Source: Sphingobium phenoxybenzoativorans (lineage in GTDB: Bacteria > Pseudomonadota > Alphaproteobacteria > Sphingomonadales > Sphingomonadaceae). Taken from it: a stretch of DNA of 48,010 nucleotides. Made by a program: the position numbers and the translations under genes. This document shows, in pieces, positions 33,749 to 42,272 of the stretch (position 1 is its first letter; each line of letters begins with the position of its first letter). Under the pieces are notes generated by a model. The model saw only the letters and a program-made list of their open reading frames with translations, did no database searches and was not told the origin of the DNA. The stretch covers positions 1 through 48,010 of the forward strand of contig NZ_MINO01000027.1 of the NCBI RefSeq assembly GCF_001757355.1. The letters run 5' to 3'.

Positions 33749-35785
33749 ATGACGAACTTTCCGATCACCCTGCAGAATTACGCGCTCGATGAGTGGAAGA
33801 CGGCGGCAGGAGACCTGTCCGAGGTGCGTTCCGCGATCACCGGCGAGACGGTCGCGCTTACGGGCAGCCAGGGCCTCGATTTCGAGGCGATGCTCGCACA
33901 TGGCCGCGACATCGGTGGCCCTGCGCTCAGGGCGATGACATTCCACCAGCGCGCCGTCATGATCAAGGCGCTCGCGCAGGCGATCATCGAGCGAAAGGAA
34001 GAGCTTTACGAGATCTCCTACCAGACAGGCGCGACGCGCACCGACAGCTGGATCGACATCGAGGGCGGCGCGGGAACCCTGTTTACGACGTCATCCAAGG
34101 GCAGGCGCGAGCTCCCCGACGACACGATCCTGATCGATGGCGCCGTGGAGCCGATCGGGAAGCGGGGCACGTTCATCGGCCAGCACGTCTATACATCGCT
34201 CCAGGGCGTGGCCTTGCACATCAACGCCTTCAACTTCCCCGTCTGGGGTATGCTGGAGAAGCTCGGGCCGACCCTGCTCGCAGGCGTTCCGGCCATCGTG
34301 AAACCGGCCTCCTCGACGGGCTATGTCGCCGAAGCGGCCGTGCGCATCATGCTGGACGCCGGGGTTCTGCCGCGCGGCGCGCTGCAGCTCATCATGGGCT
34401 CCACCGGCGATCTGTTCGAACATCTCACCTGCCAGGACGTCGTCTCCTTCACCGGCTCGGCCCAGACCGCGATGAAGCTCCAGTCGCATCCCACGATCGC
34501 TCAAGAGTCGGTCCGCTTCATCGCCGAACGGGATTCACTCAACGCGTCGATCCTCGGTCCCGACGCGACCGCGGATAGCCCCGAGTTCGACCTCTTCATC
34601 AAGGAAGTCGTGCGTGAGATGACCGTAAAGGCCGGTCAGAAATGCACCGCGATCCGGCGCGCCTTCGTGCCGGCCGCCCTGCTCGACGATGCCGAGGCGG
34701 CGCTCAAGGCCCGACTCGCCAAGGTCGTCGTCGGCGATCCGCGGATCGAGGGGGTAACGATGGGAGCGCTCGCCAGCGCCTCGCAATTGGACGATGTGCG
34801 CGAGAAGGCACGCGAACTTGCAACAGAGGCGCGTCTCGCCTTCGGCGCCATCGACAGCGTCGAGGTCACCGGCGATGCGGGCGGGAGCGGCGCCTTCATC
34901 TCACCCCTGCTCTTCCGGGCCGACGATCCCTGGAGTGCCGACCTCATCCACGATGTCGAGGCGTTCGGTCCTGTCTCCACGCTGATGCCTTACAAGGATC
35001 TCGACGACGCTGTCGCGCTCGCCAATCGCGGCAAGGGTAGCCTGGTGCTGTCGGTCTTCACCTATGATCCCGGGATCGCGCGTGCATTCACGCTGGGTGC
35101 GGGCGCCTATCACGGCCGCGTCATCTTCATCGATCGCGACTGCGCCAGGGAATCGACCGGTCACGGCTCGCCGCTGCCGATGCTGATCCACGGCGGACCC
35201 GGCCGTGCCGGCGGCGGCGAGGAGATGGGCGGCGTTCGTGGCGTGAAGCACTATATGCAACGCACCGCCTTGCAGGGCAGCCCGCGAACGATCTCGGCCA
35301 TCGTCGGTCAGTGGCTGCCCGGCGCGCCCAAGCCCAGCGAGGGCGAGCATCCCTTCCGCGTGCGGTTCGACGAACTGGCGATCGGCAAGACCTTCGACAC
35401 CGCGTCGCGCACGATCACGCTCGAGGATATCGAGCATTTCGCGACGTTCACGGGCGACACCTTCTACGCCCATATGGATGAAGAGGCGGCCACGGCGAAC
35501 CCGTTCTTCCCGGGCCGTGTGGCGCATGGCTATCTCCTCCTGTCTTTCGCCGCGGGCCTCTTCGTCGATCCGGCGCCCGGGCCCGTGCTGGCCAATACCG
35601 GGCTGGACTCGCTTCGCTTCGTGAAGCCCGTCTCCCCGGGAGAGGCGATCAAGGTCTCGCTGACGGTGAAAGCGAAGACCCGGCGCAACGACGACTATGG
35701 CGAGGTCCGCTGGGCCGTGACCGTCACCGATACGGCGGACGATATAGTCGCCGCCTACGAGTTGCTCACGATGAATGCCTTCTGA
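33749..35785 (+). CDS. paaZ: Oxepin-CoA hydrolase / 3-oxo-5,6-dehydrosuberyl-CoA semialdehyde dehydrogenase
   Basis: A 678-residue fusion. The N-terminal aldehyde dehydrogenase domain (about 1-520) has Cys299 in AGQKCTAIRRAF and Glu260 in IAERDSLNAS. The C-terminal MaoC-type hotdog hydratase (about 535-678) has the Asp and His pattern in MDEEAATANPFFPGRVAHG. PaaZ opens the oxepin ring and oxidises the resulting aldehyde before it can cyclise. Length matches the bifunctional family (about 680), so both halves are expected to be active here. paaK follows after 27 bases. Confidence 0.95.
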   Translation: MTNFPITLQNYALDEWKTAAGDLSEVRSAITGETVALTGSQGLDFEAMLAHGRDIGGPALRAMTFHQRAVMIKALAQAIIERKEELYEISYQTGATRTDSWIDIEGGAGTLFTTSSKGRRELPDDTILIDGAVEPIGKRGTFIGQHVYTSLQGVALHINAFNFPVWGMLEKLGPTLLAGVPAIVKPASSTGYVAEAAVRIMLDAGVLPRGALQLIMGSTGDLFEHLTCQDVVSFTGSAQTAMKLQSHPTIAQESVRFIAERDSLNASILGPDATADSPEFDLFIKEVVREMTVKAGQKCTAIRRAFVPAALLDDAEAALKARLAKVVVGDPRIEGVTMGALASASQLDDVREKARELATEARLAFGAIDSVEVTGDAGGSGAFISPLLFRADDPWSADLIHDVEAFGPVSTLMPYKDLDDAVALANRGKGSLVLSVFTYDPGIARAFTLGAGAYHGRVIFIDRDCARESTGHGSPLPMLIHGGPGRAGGGEEMGGVRGVKHYMQRTALQGSPRTISAIVGQWLPGAPKPSEGEHPFRVRFDELAIGKTFDTASRTITLEDIEHFATFTGDTFYAHMDEEAATANPFFPGRVAHGYLLLSFAAGLFVDPAPGPVLANTGLDSLRFVKPVSPGEAIKVSLTVKAKTRRNDDYGEVRWAVTVTDTADDIVAAYELLTMNAF

Positions 35786-35812
35786 TCTATAAAAGAGGGA
35801 TGGGAGAGAAAG

Positions 35813-37093
35813 ATGGATTACGGACCCAGGACGCGAGCAGAACTGGAGGCGCTCCAGCTCGAGCGACTGCAATGGTCGGTGGCGCATGCCTATCGCAACG
35901 TCGCAAGTTTCCGGGCAAAGTGCGAGCAGAGGGGCGTGAGCCCGGCCGATATCCGGTCGCTCGCCGACATTGCGCTTTTGCCGTTCACGACCAAGGCGGA
36001 CTTGCGGGCGGCCTACCCGTTCGGAATGTTCGCGGTGCCCCAGGAGCAGGTCTCGCGCGTGCATGCCTCGTCCGGAACGACCGGTCGCCCCACCGTCGTC
36101 GGATATACCGCCAACGATATCAAGACCTGGTCTAGCCTGATCGCGCGCTGCATCCATGCCGCGGGCGGACGGCCTGGCATGAAGGCGCATATCGCCTATG
36201 GCTACGGCCTCTTCACAGGCGGTCTGGGCGCCCACTATGGAGCCGAAGCGCTCGGATGCACCGTCATTCCGATGTCCGGGGGCCAGACCGAAAAACAGGT
36301 CCAGCTCATCGAGGACTTCAAGCCCGAGATCATCATGGTCACGCCGAGCTATATGCTCTGTATCCTCGACGAATATCGCAAGCAGGGCCTCGATCCGCGC
36401 GCGACGTCGCTGCGCTATGGGATTTTCGGCGCGGAGCCCTGGACCGAAGCAATGCGGCGCGAGATCGAGGAGGCGTTCGACATCCGGGCAAGCGACATCT
36501 ACGGCCTTTCCGAAGTCATGGGACCGGGCGTTGCCCAGGAGATCGCGGGAACGTCCGGCCCGACCATCTGGGAAGATCATTTCCTCCCCGAGATCGTGGA
36601 TCCCGAGACCGGAGAAGTGCTTCCAGACGGCGAGGAAGGCGAGCTCGTCTTCACGTCGCTCACGAAGGAGGCACTGCCGATCATCCGCTACCGCACCCGC
36701 GATCTTACCCGCTTGTTGCCGGGCGAGGGGCTTCCCTATCGGCGTATCGCCAAGATCGTCGGCCGAAGCGACGACATGCTGATCATTCGTGGCGTGAACG
36801 TCTTCCCCACGCAAATCGAAGAACAGGTTCTCAAATGCCCGGGTCTGGCGCCCCATTTCCTCATCGAAATCAGCCGGCCTTCGCGAATGGACGAGGTGCT
36901 GATCGAAGTCGAGCCGCGCGGCGACCTCGACCATGAAGCGAGCGCCGCCCAATGCCGGCTGCTTGCATCCTACGTGAAGGATGTCATCGGCGTCACGGCG
37001 CGTATCAACCTGAGGCGGATCGGAGATATTCCGCGATCCACCGGCAAGGCGTCGCATGTTCGCGATCTGAGGCTCCAGGCGCTGAGCGCGTGA
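35813..37093 (+). CDS. paaK: Phenylacetate-CoA ligase
   Basis: A 426-residue adenylate-forming ligase of the PaaK family. The P-loop SSGTTGRP is at residues 86-93; YGIFGAEPWTEAMR, DIYGLSEVMGPGVAQEI and YRTRDLTRLLPGEG are further family marks, and GRSDDMLIIRGVNVFPTQIEEQVL leads into the C-terminal domain. It activates phenylacetate, produced from styrene by the nearby genes, to phenylacetyl-CoA in the cytosol. GGGAGAG precedes the start. Its product is also the expected effector of PaaR. Confidence 0.95.
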   Translation: MDYGPRTRAELEALQLERLQWSVAHAYRNVASFRAKCEQRGVSPADIRSLADIALLPFTTKADLRAAYPFGMFAVPQEQVSRVHASSGTTGRPTVVGYTANDIKTWSSLIARCIHAAGGRPGMKAHIAYGYGLFTGGLGAHYGAEALGCTVIPMSGGQTEKQVQLIEDFKPEIIMVTPSYMLCILDEYRKQGLDPRATSLRYGIFGAEPWTEAMRREIEEAFDIRASDIYGLSEVMGPGVAQEIAGTSGPTIWEDHFLPEIVDPETGEVLPDGEEGELVFTSLTKEALPIIRYRTRDLTRLLPGEGLPYRRIAKIVGRSDDMLIIRGVNVFPTQIEEQVLKCPGLAPHFLIEISRPSRMDEVLIEVEPRGDLDHEASAAQCRLLASYVKDVIGVTARINLRRIGDIPRSTGKASHVRDLRLQALSA

Positions 37094-37112
37094 ATTCCCT
37101 CGCCTCTGACCG

Positions 37113-37850
37113 ATGAAGGACGAAGCACCGATAGCTGCCGCGACCCTGATCGTCATGCGTGACGGGCCGACCGCTCCCGAGCTGCTAATGGTCGAACGTG
37201 CCGCAGGATTGCGTTTCGCAGGCGGCGCGGTCGCCTTTCCCGGCGGGCGGATCGAGCCGGTAGATTACGCCTCTGCCAATCACTCGCTCGACGCCGCGAA
37301 GGTCGCCGCGATCCGCGAGACGGCGGAAGAAACGGGCATCCTGATAGCGGCCGAGCCCAGGCCGTGCGAACAGGCCATGTTCGAGATCGGCGTGGAGCTT
37401 CGCGCCGGTCGTTCCCTATCTGCCATTCTGGCGGAGCGGAACGTCAGGCTCGCGATCGCAACCCTCGTCCCGTTTGCGCGCTGGTGCCCGGTGGGTCTCG
37501 AGAAACGTCCCTTCGACACGCATTTTTTTCTCGCCCGCGCGCCGGAGGCTCTACCGCTCCCGATCGCTGACGGCTCGGAGATTTCGCGTGTCTTCTGGAC
37601 GAGTGCGAAGGCTTTGCTCGACGGCGCGGATCAGGGGACGACGAAGCTTATGTTCCCGACCCGCCGCAATGTCGAGCGACTGGCACATTTCGGAAACATC
37701 GCTGAGGCCTGCGAAGATGCCGCCCAGCGTCCGATCGGCATGGTGAGCCCCTGGATCGAAGATCGTGGAGGCATTCCGCATCTCTGCATTCCGGAAAATC
37801 TTGGGTATCCGGTGACGGCTGAACCTCTCGACAAGGCGATACTCGGCTAA
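37113..37850 (+). CDS. Nudix hydrolase, NUDT19/CoA-diphosphatase-like
   Basis: A 245-residue Nudix protein. FPGGR is at residues 42-46 and the core RETAEETGI at 68-76; the gap between them is longer than in the canonical box, as in the NUDT19-like group, some of which cleave CoA or CoA esters. The C-terminal half has FWTSAKALLDGADQGTTKLMFPTRRNVERLA, also reminiscent of that group. It begins 19 bases after paaK and is the last gene of the plus-strand paa set. A role in trimming CoA or dead-end CoA esters would fit, but ADP-ribose or NADH pyrophosphatase activity cannot be excluded. Confidence 0.82.
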   Translation: MKDEAPIAAATLIVMRDGPTAPELLMVERAAGLRFAGGAVAFPGGRIEPVDYASANHSLDAAKVAAIRETAEETGILIAAEPRPCEQAMFEIGVELRAGRSLSAILAERNVRLAIATLVPFARWCPVGLEKRPFDTHFFLARAPEALPLPIADGSEISRVFWTSAKALLDGADQGTTKLMFPTRRNVERLAHFGNIAEACEDAAQRPIGMVSPWIEDRGGIPHLCIPENLGYPVTAEPLDKAILG

Positions 37851-37862
37851 CCAGGCCACAGG

Positions 37863-37897
37863 CATCGACCGTCGCCGCCGCGCAGCGACAGCCGATG
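37863..37897. terminator. Interrupted hairpin between converging transcripts
   Basis: CATCG-ACC-GTCGC ... GCGAC-AGC-CGATG forms two five-base-pair stems separated by a symmetric internal loop, with a nine-base loop on top. It lies in the 62-base gap between the Nudix gene and the convergent aldehyde dehydrogenase. There is no T-tract on either side, so it is a weak terminator candidate. Confidence 0.35.
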
Positions 37898-37912
37898 CAG
37901 GCCTGCGATCCA

Positions 37913-39415
37913 TTAATAGGCGATGCAGACCGATTTCACCTCGGTGTAGGGATCGAGCGACCGGACGCCGAAGTCCCTACCGATGCCGGATTCCTTGAAT
38001 CCGCCAAACGGCATGTTCGGATCGATCAGATTATGGCAGTTCACCCACACCGTTCCGGCCTTGATCCGAGACGTGAGCTCCATCGTCTTCTTCAGATCGT
38101 TGGTCCAGAGCGAGGCGGCCAGGCCCATGTCGCTGTCGTTGGCGAGCCTGATCGCTTCGTCCTCGCTGTCGAAGGGCGTCACGGTCACCAGCGGGCCGAA
38201 CACTTCCTGGCGCGAGATGGCAAGATCCGCCCCCGCATCCACCACGATGGTCGGCCGCACATAATAGCCTGGCAGATCGGGCCGGTCGCCGCCCGCCACG
38301 ATCCTGGCGCCATCTTCCCGAGCCTTGCTGACATGATCCAGGATCTTCTGGCGATGACCCGCCGAAACGACCGGGTTGATCTGGGCTGCGGGATCGAGTC
38401 CCGGCCCGATCGCCATGCCGTCGACCGCGGTCGCAAGCGCTTTCACGAAGGGCTCGTATATGTCGCGTGCCACATAAAGTCGCGACGAGGCCGCGCAAAC
38501 CTGGCCATTGTTGAAAAAGCCGCCGAGGATAGCGCCCTGCACCGCTTTCTCGATCGGCGCGTCGGCGAGGAAGATCGCCGGATTCTTTCCACCGAGCTCG
38601 AGCGAGGTCCGCAGCATCCGCTCGGCTGCGCTTCGTGCGATCGCCTTTCCGGTCGCGGTCGATCCGGTGAAACTGATCTTCGACACGAGAGGATGATCGA
38701 CCAGGGCCTTTCCGGCGCGGCCGTCGCCGGTCACGAGATTGAGGACGCCATCGGGCAGGCCTGCTTCCCGGCCGAGTTCGACAAGGCGGATACTTGTCAG
38801 GGGTGTGAGCTCGGATGGCTTGAGGACGACCGTGCAGCCCGCTGCGAGTGCCGGCATGATCTTCCAGAGCCCGATCATCATCGGAAAGTTCCACGGCGAG
38901 ATCGCGCCGACCACGCCGATGGGCTCGCGCCGCGTCGAGGCATTGTACCGGCCGCCCGGAATCGCACCAATCGAGACATCGAAAGTTTCGCCGGTCACCT
39001 TGGTCGCCAGGCCCGCGATATAGCGCATATAGGACGGAGCACCGCCAATATCGACGTAGCGGGAGATGTTGATGGACTTGCCCTGGTTGAGGGTTTCCAG
39101 CTGGGCCAGCGCCTCGGCATTCTGTTCGACCAGATCCGCAAATTTCAACAGCAGCCGCTCGCGCTCCGCCGGGGCAAGCGCTGACCAGGCGCCGCTCTCG
39201 AAGGCCGCATGGGCGCTGCGCACCGCGTCGTCGACATCCTGAGCGTTGGCGTTGACGACAGACGCGATCCGCTCGCCTGTCGCCGGGTTATAGACGTCGA
39301 TCCGGTCGCTACTGCGCGCTTCGCGCCAGGACCCGTCGATGAACAGGCCATGCTCGGTGCCCAGGAAGGCGGTGACGTCGTTGAGGGGGGTCACGATATT
39401 GGAAGCAGTTGCCAT
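37913..39415 (-). CDS. styD: Phenylacetaldehyde dehydrogenase
   Basis: A 500-residue aldehyde dehydrogenase. Glu273 (LELGGKNPA) and Cys307 (NNGQVCAASSRLY) are the catalytic pair, and FTGSTATGKAI is the cofactor loop. The length and opening, with FIDGSWREARSSDRIDVYNPATGE, fit phenylacetaldehyde dehydrogenases (StyD/FeaB). It connects the StyABC product to PaaK. It is transcribed away from styA, downstream of the small EthD-like gene (34-base gap), and a PaaR-type operator lies in front of that pair. The substrate name depends on the styrene context. Confidence 0.85.
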   Translation of the reverse strand: MATASNIVTPLNDVTAFLGTEHGLFIDGSWREARSSDRIDVYNPATGERIASVVNANAQDVDDAVRSAHAAFESGAWSALAPAERERLLLKFADLVEQNAEALAQLETLNQGKSINISRYVDIGGAPSYMRYIAGLATKVTGETFDVSIGAIPGGRYNASTRREPIGVVGAISPWNFPMMIGLWKIMPALAAGCTVVLKPSELTPLTSIRLVELGREAGLPDGVLNLVTGDGRAGKALVDHPLVSKISFTGSTATGKAIARSAAERMLRTSLELGGKNPAIFLADAPIEKAVQGAILGGFFNNGQVCAASSRLYVARDIYEPFVKALATAVDGMAIGPGLDPAAQINPVVSAGHRQKILDHVSKAREDGARIVAGGDRPDLPGYYVRPTIVVDAGADLAISRQEVFGPLVTVTPFDSEDEAIRLANDSDMGLAASLWTNDLKKTMELTSRIKAGTVWVNCHNLIDPNMPFGGFKESGIGRDFGVRSLDPYTEVKSVCIAY

Positions 39416-39449
39416 ATCTCTCTCCTGTATATCTTGCCGGTGATACCGG

Positions 39450-39755
39450 TCAGAGCGCGAGGGTTTCTCCCGTCATCACGGTCACAAGCTTGCCCGCGAA
39501 GTCCATGGCGTCCTTCCCGCACGCTGCGTTTTCCGGACTCTTGAGCGCCGCCGCCAATGCGGCGTCATCCGCAAAGCTCATTTCCGCCAAGAGGAAGACA
39601 CCCTCTTCTCCGACCAGCGTCCTGCTGATCCGGGTAATGGCAACGTCGACGAGGCCGGGCAACGCGCGCACCAGCGGCATATGCACCTCGCGATAATGCC
39701 GCAGGAACTCCTCGGCGTCCTCCGGGGCCCGATAAAGGGCAAGCATCTTCTTCAT
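39450..39755 (-). CDS. EthD-family small protein of the styrene locus
   Basis: A 101-residue ferredoxin-like alpha/beta-barrel protein of the EthD group: MKKMLALYRAPEDAEEFLRHYREVHMPLVRALPGL ... FDADAALAAAL-like helix (FADDAALAAALKSPENAA) ... AGKLVTVMTGETLAL. Known EthD-like proteins accompany oxygenases for ethers and aromatics, with unclear roles; some are lyases or cyclases. GGAGAG precedes ATG 39755. It lies upstream of the phenylacetaldehyde dehydrogenase and shares its operator-bearing promoter, so a role in handling phenylacetaldehyde or styrene oxide is a fair guess, not more. Confidence 0.8.
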   Translation of the reverse strand: MKKMLALYRAPEDAEEFLRHYREVHMPLVRALPGLVDVAITRISRTLVGEEGVFLLAEMSFADDAALAAALKSPENAACGKDAMDFAGKLVTVMTGETLAL

Positions 39756-39797
39756 GGCGTCTCTCCCGTCTTTTTGCATGCTGACGACATTAATAGC

Positions 39798-39816
39798 ATG
39801 AACGGTCAGACGGCTA
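39798..39816. promoter_or_regulatory. PaaR-type operator before the EthD-like/styD pair
   Basis: ATGAACGGTCAGACGGCTA, the weakest of the five related sites. A TATTAA (minus strand, 39790-39795) follows two bases after it in the direction of the EthD-like gene, so it sits in the spacer or -35 region of the likely promoter. It lies 43 bases upstream of the start codon. Confidence 0.55.
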
Positions 39817-39858
39817 ATCACAAGCGTTATGGCATCGTCACGGCAAAATCAATTGATG

Positions 39859-40827
39859 TCAGATCGGGATCGGCTCGTCCGGACGCACGAAATGTGGCTG
39901 CGGCCTCGCAAGCGCAGGGTCGATGCGGGCGAGCAGGTCACGGCTCTGCATCATCCGCGCCGCCGCGAAATCGATGAAGGCCCTCGCCCGCCGCGAAGGG
40001 TAGCGCGATTGGGGGTAGACGATGCTGACTGCGATCGACGGTAGGAAATAGTCCCGCAACAGAATCTGGAGCGCCCCGCGCTCGAAACCCTCGACCGCCA
40101 GCCATGCCGGCACGATCGCGACGCAATGGCCACCCATCGCGGCTTCAAAGGCTGTGTCGTCGCTGTTGGTGATGAAGCGTCCACTGACCTTGATGGCCTG
40201 CTGGCCGTTCTCCGAATCGAATGCGAGGACGCCGTCTGCCATCCACGGCGCGCACGCCACTTCATGGTCTTCAAGATCGATAGCGGTCTCTGGGATACCG
40301 TTGCGGGAGAGATACTCGGGCGAGGCCACGACAAGCCATTCGAAGCGCCTGACTGTCCGCACGATAAGCGGACCTTCCGAGGGCGCGTCCGTCACCACCG
40401 CGAGTTCGAAACCGCCGGCGGCCAGGTCCGGCTCCTGCTCTGCCACGATAAGATCGACCGAGACCAGCGGATTGAGCTCGAGGAATGTGTGGACCAGCGG
40501 CCGCACGAGACACCGCCCCAGCGTGTGCGGCACCGCGATCTTCAAAAGTCCGCTCGCTTCCGGCTGCTGCCCGTGCACGACGGCATGGGCCATTTCGGCC
40601 GCATCGAGCATGCGGTGGACATGTTCATGGATCCGCTCGGCCTCAGCCGTCGGCCGAATCTGGCGAGTCGTTCGATGGAAGAGCTGGATACCGAACTCCT
40701 TTTCGAGCGCTGCGATATGCTTGCTGACAGTCGACTGAGCGATGCCAAGCTGCCGCCCGACCGCGGAAAAGGAGCCGAGCTCCATCATTTTCGAAAAAGC
40801 GGCGTAGGCTTCGAGGCGGTCTGTCAT
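39859..40827 (-). CDS. LysR-family regulator divergent from styA
   Basis: A 322-residue LysR protein: MTDRLEAYAAFSKMMELGSFSAVGRQLGIAQSTVSKHIAALEKEFGIQLFHRTTRQIRPT forms the winged helix (about 1-60), and a substrate-binding domain follows, of the type common in sphingomonads. ATG 40827 fits; longer upstream starts would include the promoter region. Styrene genes are in many pseudomonads controlled by a StyS/StyR two-component pair; none is seen here, so this protein is the likely local activator. A 16-base palindrome lies three bases upstream of its start. Confidence 0.88.
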   Translation of the reverse strand: MTDRLEAYAAFSKMMELGSFSAVGRQLGIAQSTVSKHIAALEKEFGIQLFHRTTRQIRPTAEAERIHEHVHRMLDAAEMAHAVVHGQQPEASGLLKIAVPHTLGRCLVRPLVHTFLELNPLVSVDLIVAEQEPDLAAGGFELAVVTDAPSEGPLIVRTVRRFEWLVVASPEYLSRNGIPETAIDLEDHEVACAPWMADGVLAFDSENGQQAIKVSGRFITNSDDTAFEAAMGGHCVAIVPAWLAVEGFERGALQILLRDYFLPSIAVSIVYPQSRYPSRRARAFIDFAAARMMQSRDLLARIDPALARPQPHFVRPDEPIPI

Positions 40828-40830
40828 ACC

Positions 40831-40846
40831 TATTCCATATGGAATA
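40831..40846. promoter_or_regulatory. Perfect 16-bp palindrome upstream of the LysR gene
   Basis: TATTCCATATGGAATA is perfectly self-complementary and contains several T-N11-A pairs, the LysR-box pattern. It sits three bases before the LysR start codon and about 100 bases before styA. It may be an autoregulatory site, or a site from which the protein acts on styA. Confidence 0.55.
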
Positions 40847-40860
40847 TATACTAGCACGAA

Positions 40861-40877
40861 CAGGCGATTTACGCCTG
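40861..40877. promoter_or_regulatory. Inverted repeat in the styA promoter region
   Basis: CAGGCGATTTACGCCTG has perfect six-base arms around five bases. It overlaps the PaaR-type site at 40875 by three bases and contains TTTACG (40868-40873), which pairs at 17-base spacing with TAAATA (40891-40896) as a possible styA promoter. Confidence 0.5.
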
Positions 40878-40893
40878 AACGCTCGGTCGGTAA
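40875..40893 (+). promoter_or_regulatory. PaaR-type operator in front of styA
   Basis: CTGAACGCTCGGTCGGTAA matches the pattern of the paaA and paaR sites at 13 or more positions. It fills the spacer between a TTTACG (-35-like) and a TAAATA (-10-like), 53 bases before the styA start. It implies that phenylacetyl-CoA, the pathway product, would induce the first step. Confidence 0.65.
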
Positions 40894-40945
40894 ATAGGAT
40901 GAAACAAAATAAGCAATTCCCGACCATCCGCGAAAGGAAGAGGAT

Positions 40946-42214
40946 ATGACGAAATCGATCGGCATCGTCGGCGCCGGCACCGCAGGCCTTCATCTTGGCC
41001 TCCACCTTATCGAGAACGGCGTCGAGGCGACGATCTACACCGATCGGCGGCCCGAGGAATATGCGTCGATGCGCCTCCTCAACACCGTGGCTCACCACCA
41101 TGTCACCGTGTCCCGCGAGGACCGGCTTGGCGTGAACCATTGGCCCGATGCCGGCTATGCAGGGCATTATTATTATATCGGCGGCCCGCAGCCGCTCGAA
41201 TTCTACGGGAAGCTCGAAAAGCCGAGCCGGGCCGTCGATTATCGCATCTATCAGCCCGCTTTGATGGAGGATTTCGCAGCGCGCGGCGGGACCATCGTCT
41301 ATGAGCCGATCGCCCACGAGGATCTGCCGGAGATCTCCGAAAAGCACGATCTGATCGTCATATGCACCGGCAAGGGCCCGTTCGGCCAGATGTTCGCCCA
41401 CGAGCCCGCCTATTCGCCATTCGATCGGCCGCAGCGCGCGCTGTGCGTCGGACTCTTCAAGGGCATCCGCGAGACGGAAACGCGCGCCGTGACGATGTTC
41501 TTCTCTCCCGGACAGGGCGAGATGATCGAGATTCCCACTCTCTCGTTCAACGGCATGGTCAGCGCGCTCGTCATGGAGAACCATATCGGCGGCGATCTCG
41601 AGATCCTCGCCAAGACCAAATATGACGACGATCCCAAGGCCTTCATCGCGCTTCTTCTCGAAAAGCTGAAGAAGCACTATCCGACCTGCTACGAGCGCAT
41701 CGACCTCGACACCTTCGATCTTGCCAATGGGCCGCTCGACATCCTCCAGGGCGGTGTCACGCCAACCGTGCGCGCGAGCTACACCAGGCTGTCGAACGGC
41801 AAGCTCGCGGTCGCGCTCGGCGACGTGCAGGCCGTGGTCGATCCGGTCCTGGGCCAGGGCGCGAACATGGCATCCTATGCCGGCGTGATACTCGGCGAGG
41901 AGATCGTGGCCAATGAGGTGTTCGACGAGCGCTTCATGGAGAAGGTCGACGCACGTCGCGGTGACCGGGTGCTCAGCGCCACCCGCTGGACCAACTATAT
42001 CCTCCGTGGCTTCAACACGCTTGCGCCTGAGCTTCTGCAGTTCATCGGCGCGATTAGCCAGAACCCGCCGCTCGCCGACGAGTTCACCGAGAACTTCAAC
42101 TTCCCGGAGAAGCAGTGGGACTGTTTCTCGAGCCCCGAGCGCGTCCAGCGCTGGATCGAGCAGCGCCTCTCGGTGCCGGCGAACGACGAAGAAGTCACAG
42201 TTGCAGCTGAATGA
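40946..42214 (+). CDS. styA: Styrene monooxygenase, FAD-dependent oxygenase component
   Basis: A 422-residue flavoprotein monooxygenase. GAGTAG is at residues 9-14, and segments such as [73 protein letters not shown] and [17 protein letters not shown] are characteristic of StyA. It epoxidises styrene to (S)-styrene oxide with reduced FAD supplied by StyB; lacking its own NADH site, it depends on that partner. Length is close to the usual 415. AGGAAGAGG precedes ATG 40946. Indole oxygenation to indigo is a known side reaction of the family. Confidence 0.94.
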   Translation: MTKSIGIVGAGTAGLHLGLHLIENGVEATIYTDRRPEEYASMRLLNTVAHHHVTVSREDRLGVNHWPDAGYAGHYYYIGGPQPLEFYGKLEKPSRAVDYRIYQPALMEDFAARGGTIVYEPIAHEDLPEISEKHDLIVICTGKGPFGQMFAHEPAYSPFDRPQRALCVGLFKGIRETETRAVTMFFSPGQGEMIEIPTLSFNGMVSALVMENHIGGDLEILAKTKYDDDPKAFIALLLEKLKKHYPTCYERIDLDTFDLANGPLDILQGGVTPTVRASYTRLSNGKLAVALGDVQAVVDPVLGQGANMASYAGVILGEEIVANEVFDERFMEKVDARRGDRVLSATRWTNYILRGFNTLAPELLQFIGAISQNPPLADEFTENFNFPEKQWDCFSSPERVQRWIEQRLSVPANDEEVTVAAE

Positions 42215-42272
42215 GGAAGGTCGGCCGGCCGCTGGGGTGCGGGCCGGCCTTCACCTTCCGGGGAGACACCCG

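Noticed and set aside
34901..37156. A minus-strand open frame of about 750 codons opposite paaZ and paaK
   Set aside because: Its translation is rich in Arg, His, Asp and Gly with no family motif, typical of the antisense of GC-rich genes; the plus-strand genes are fully assigned.
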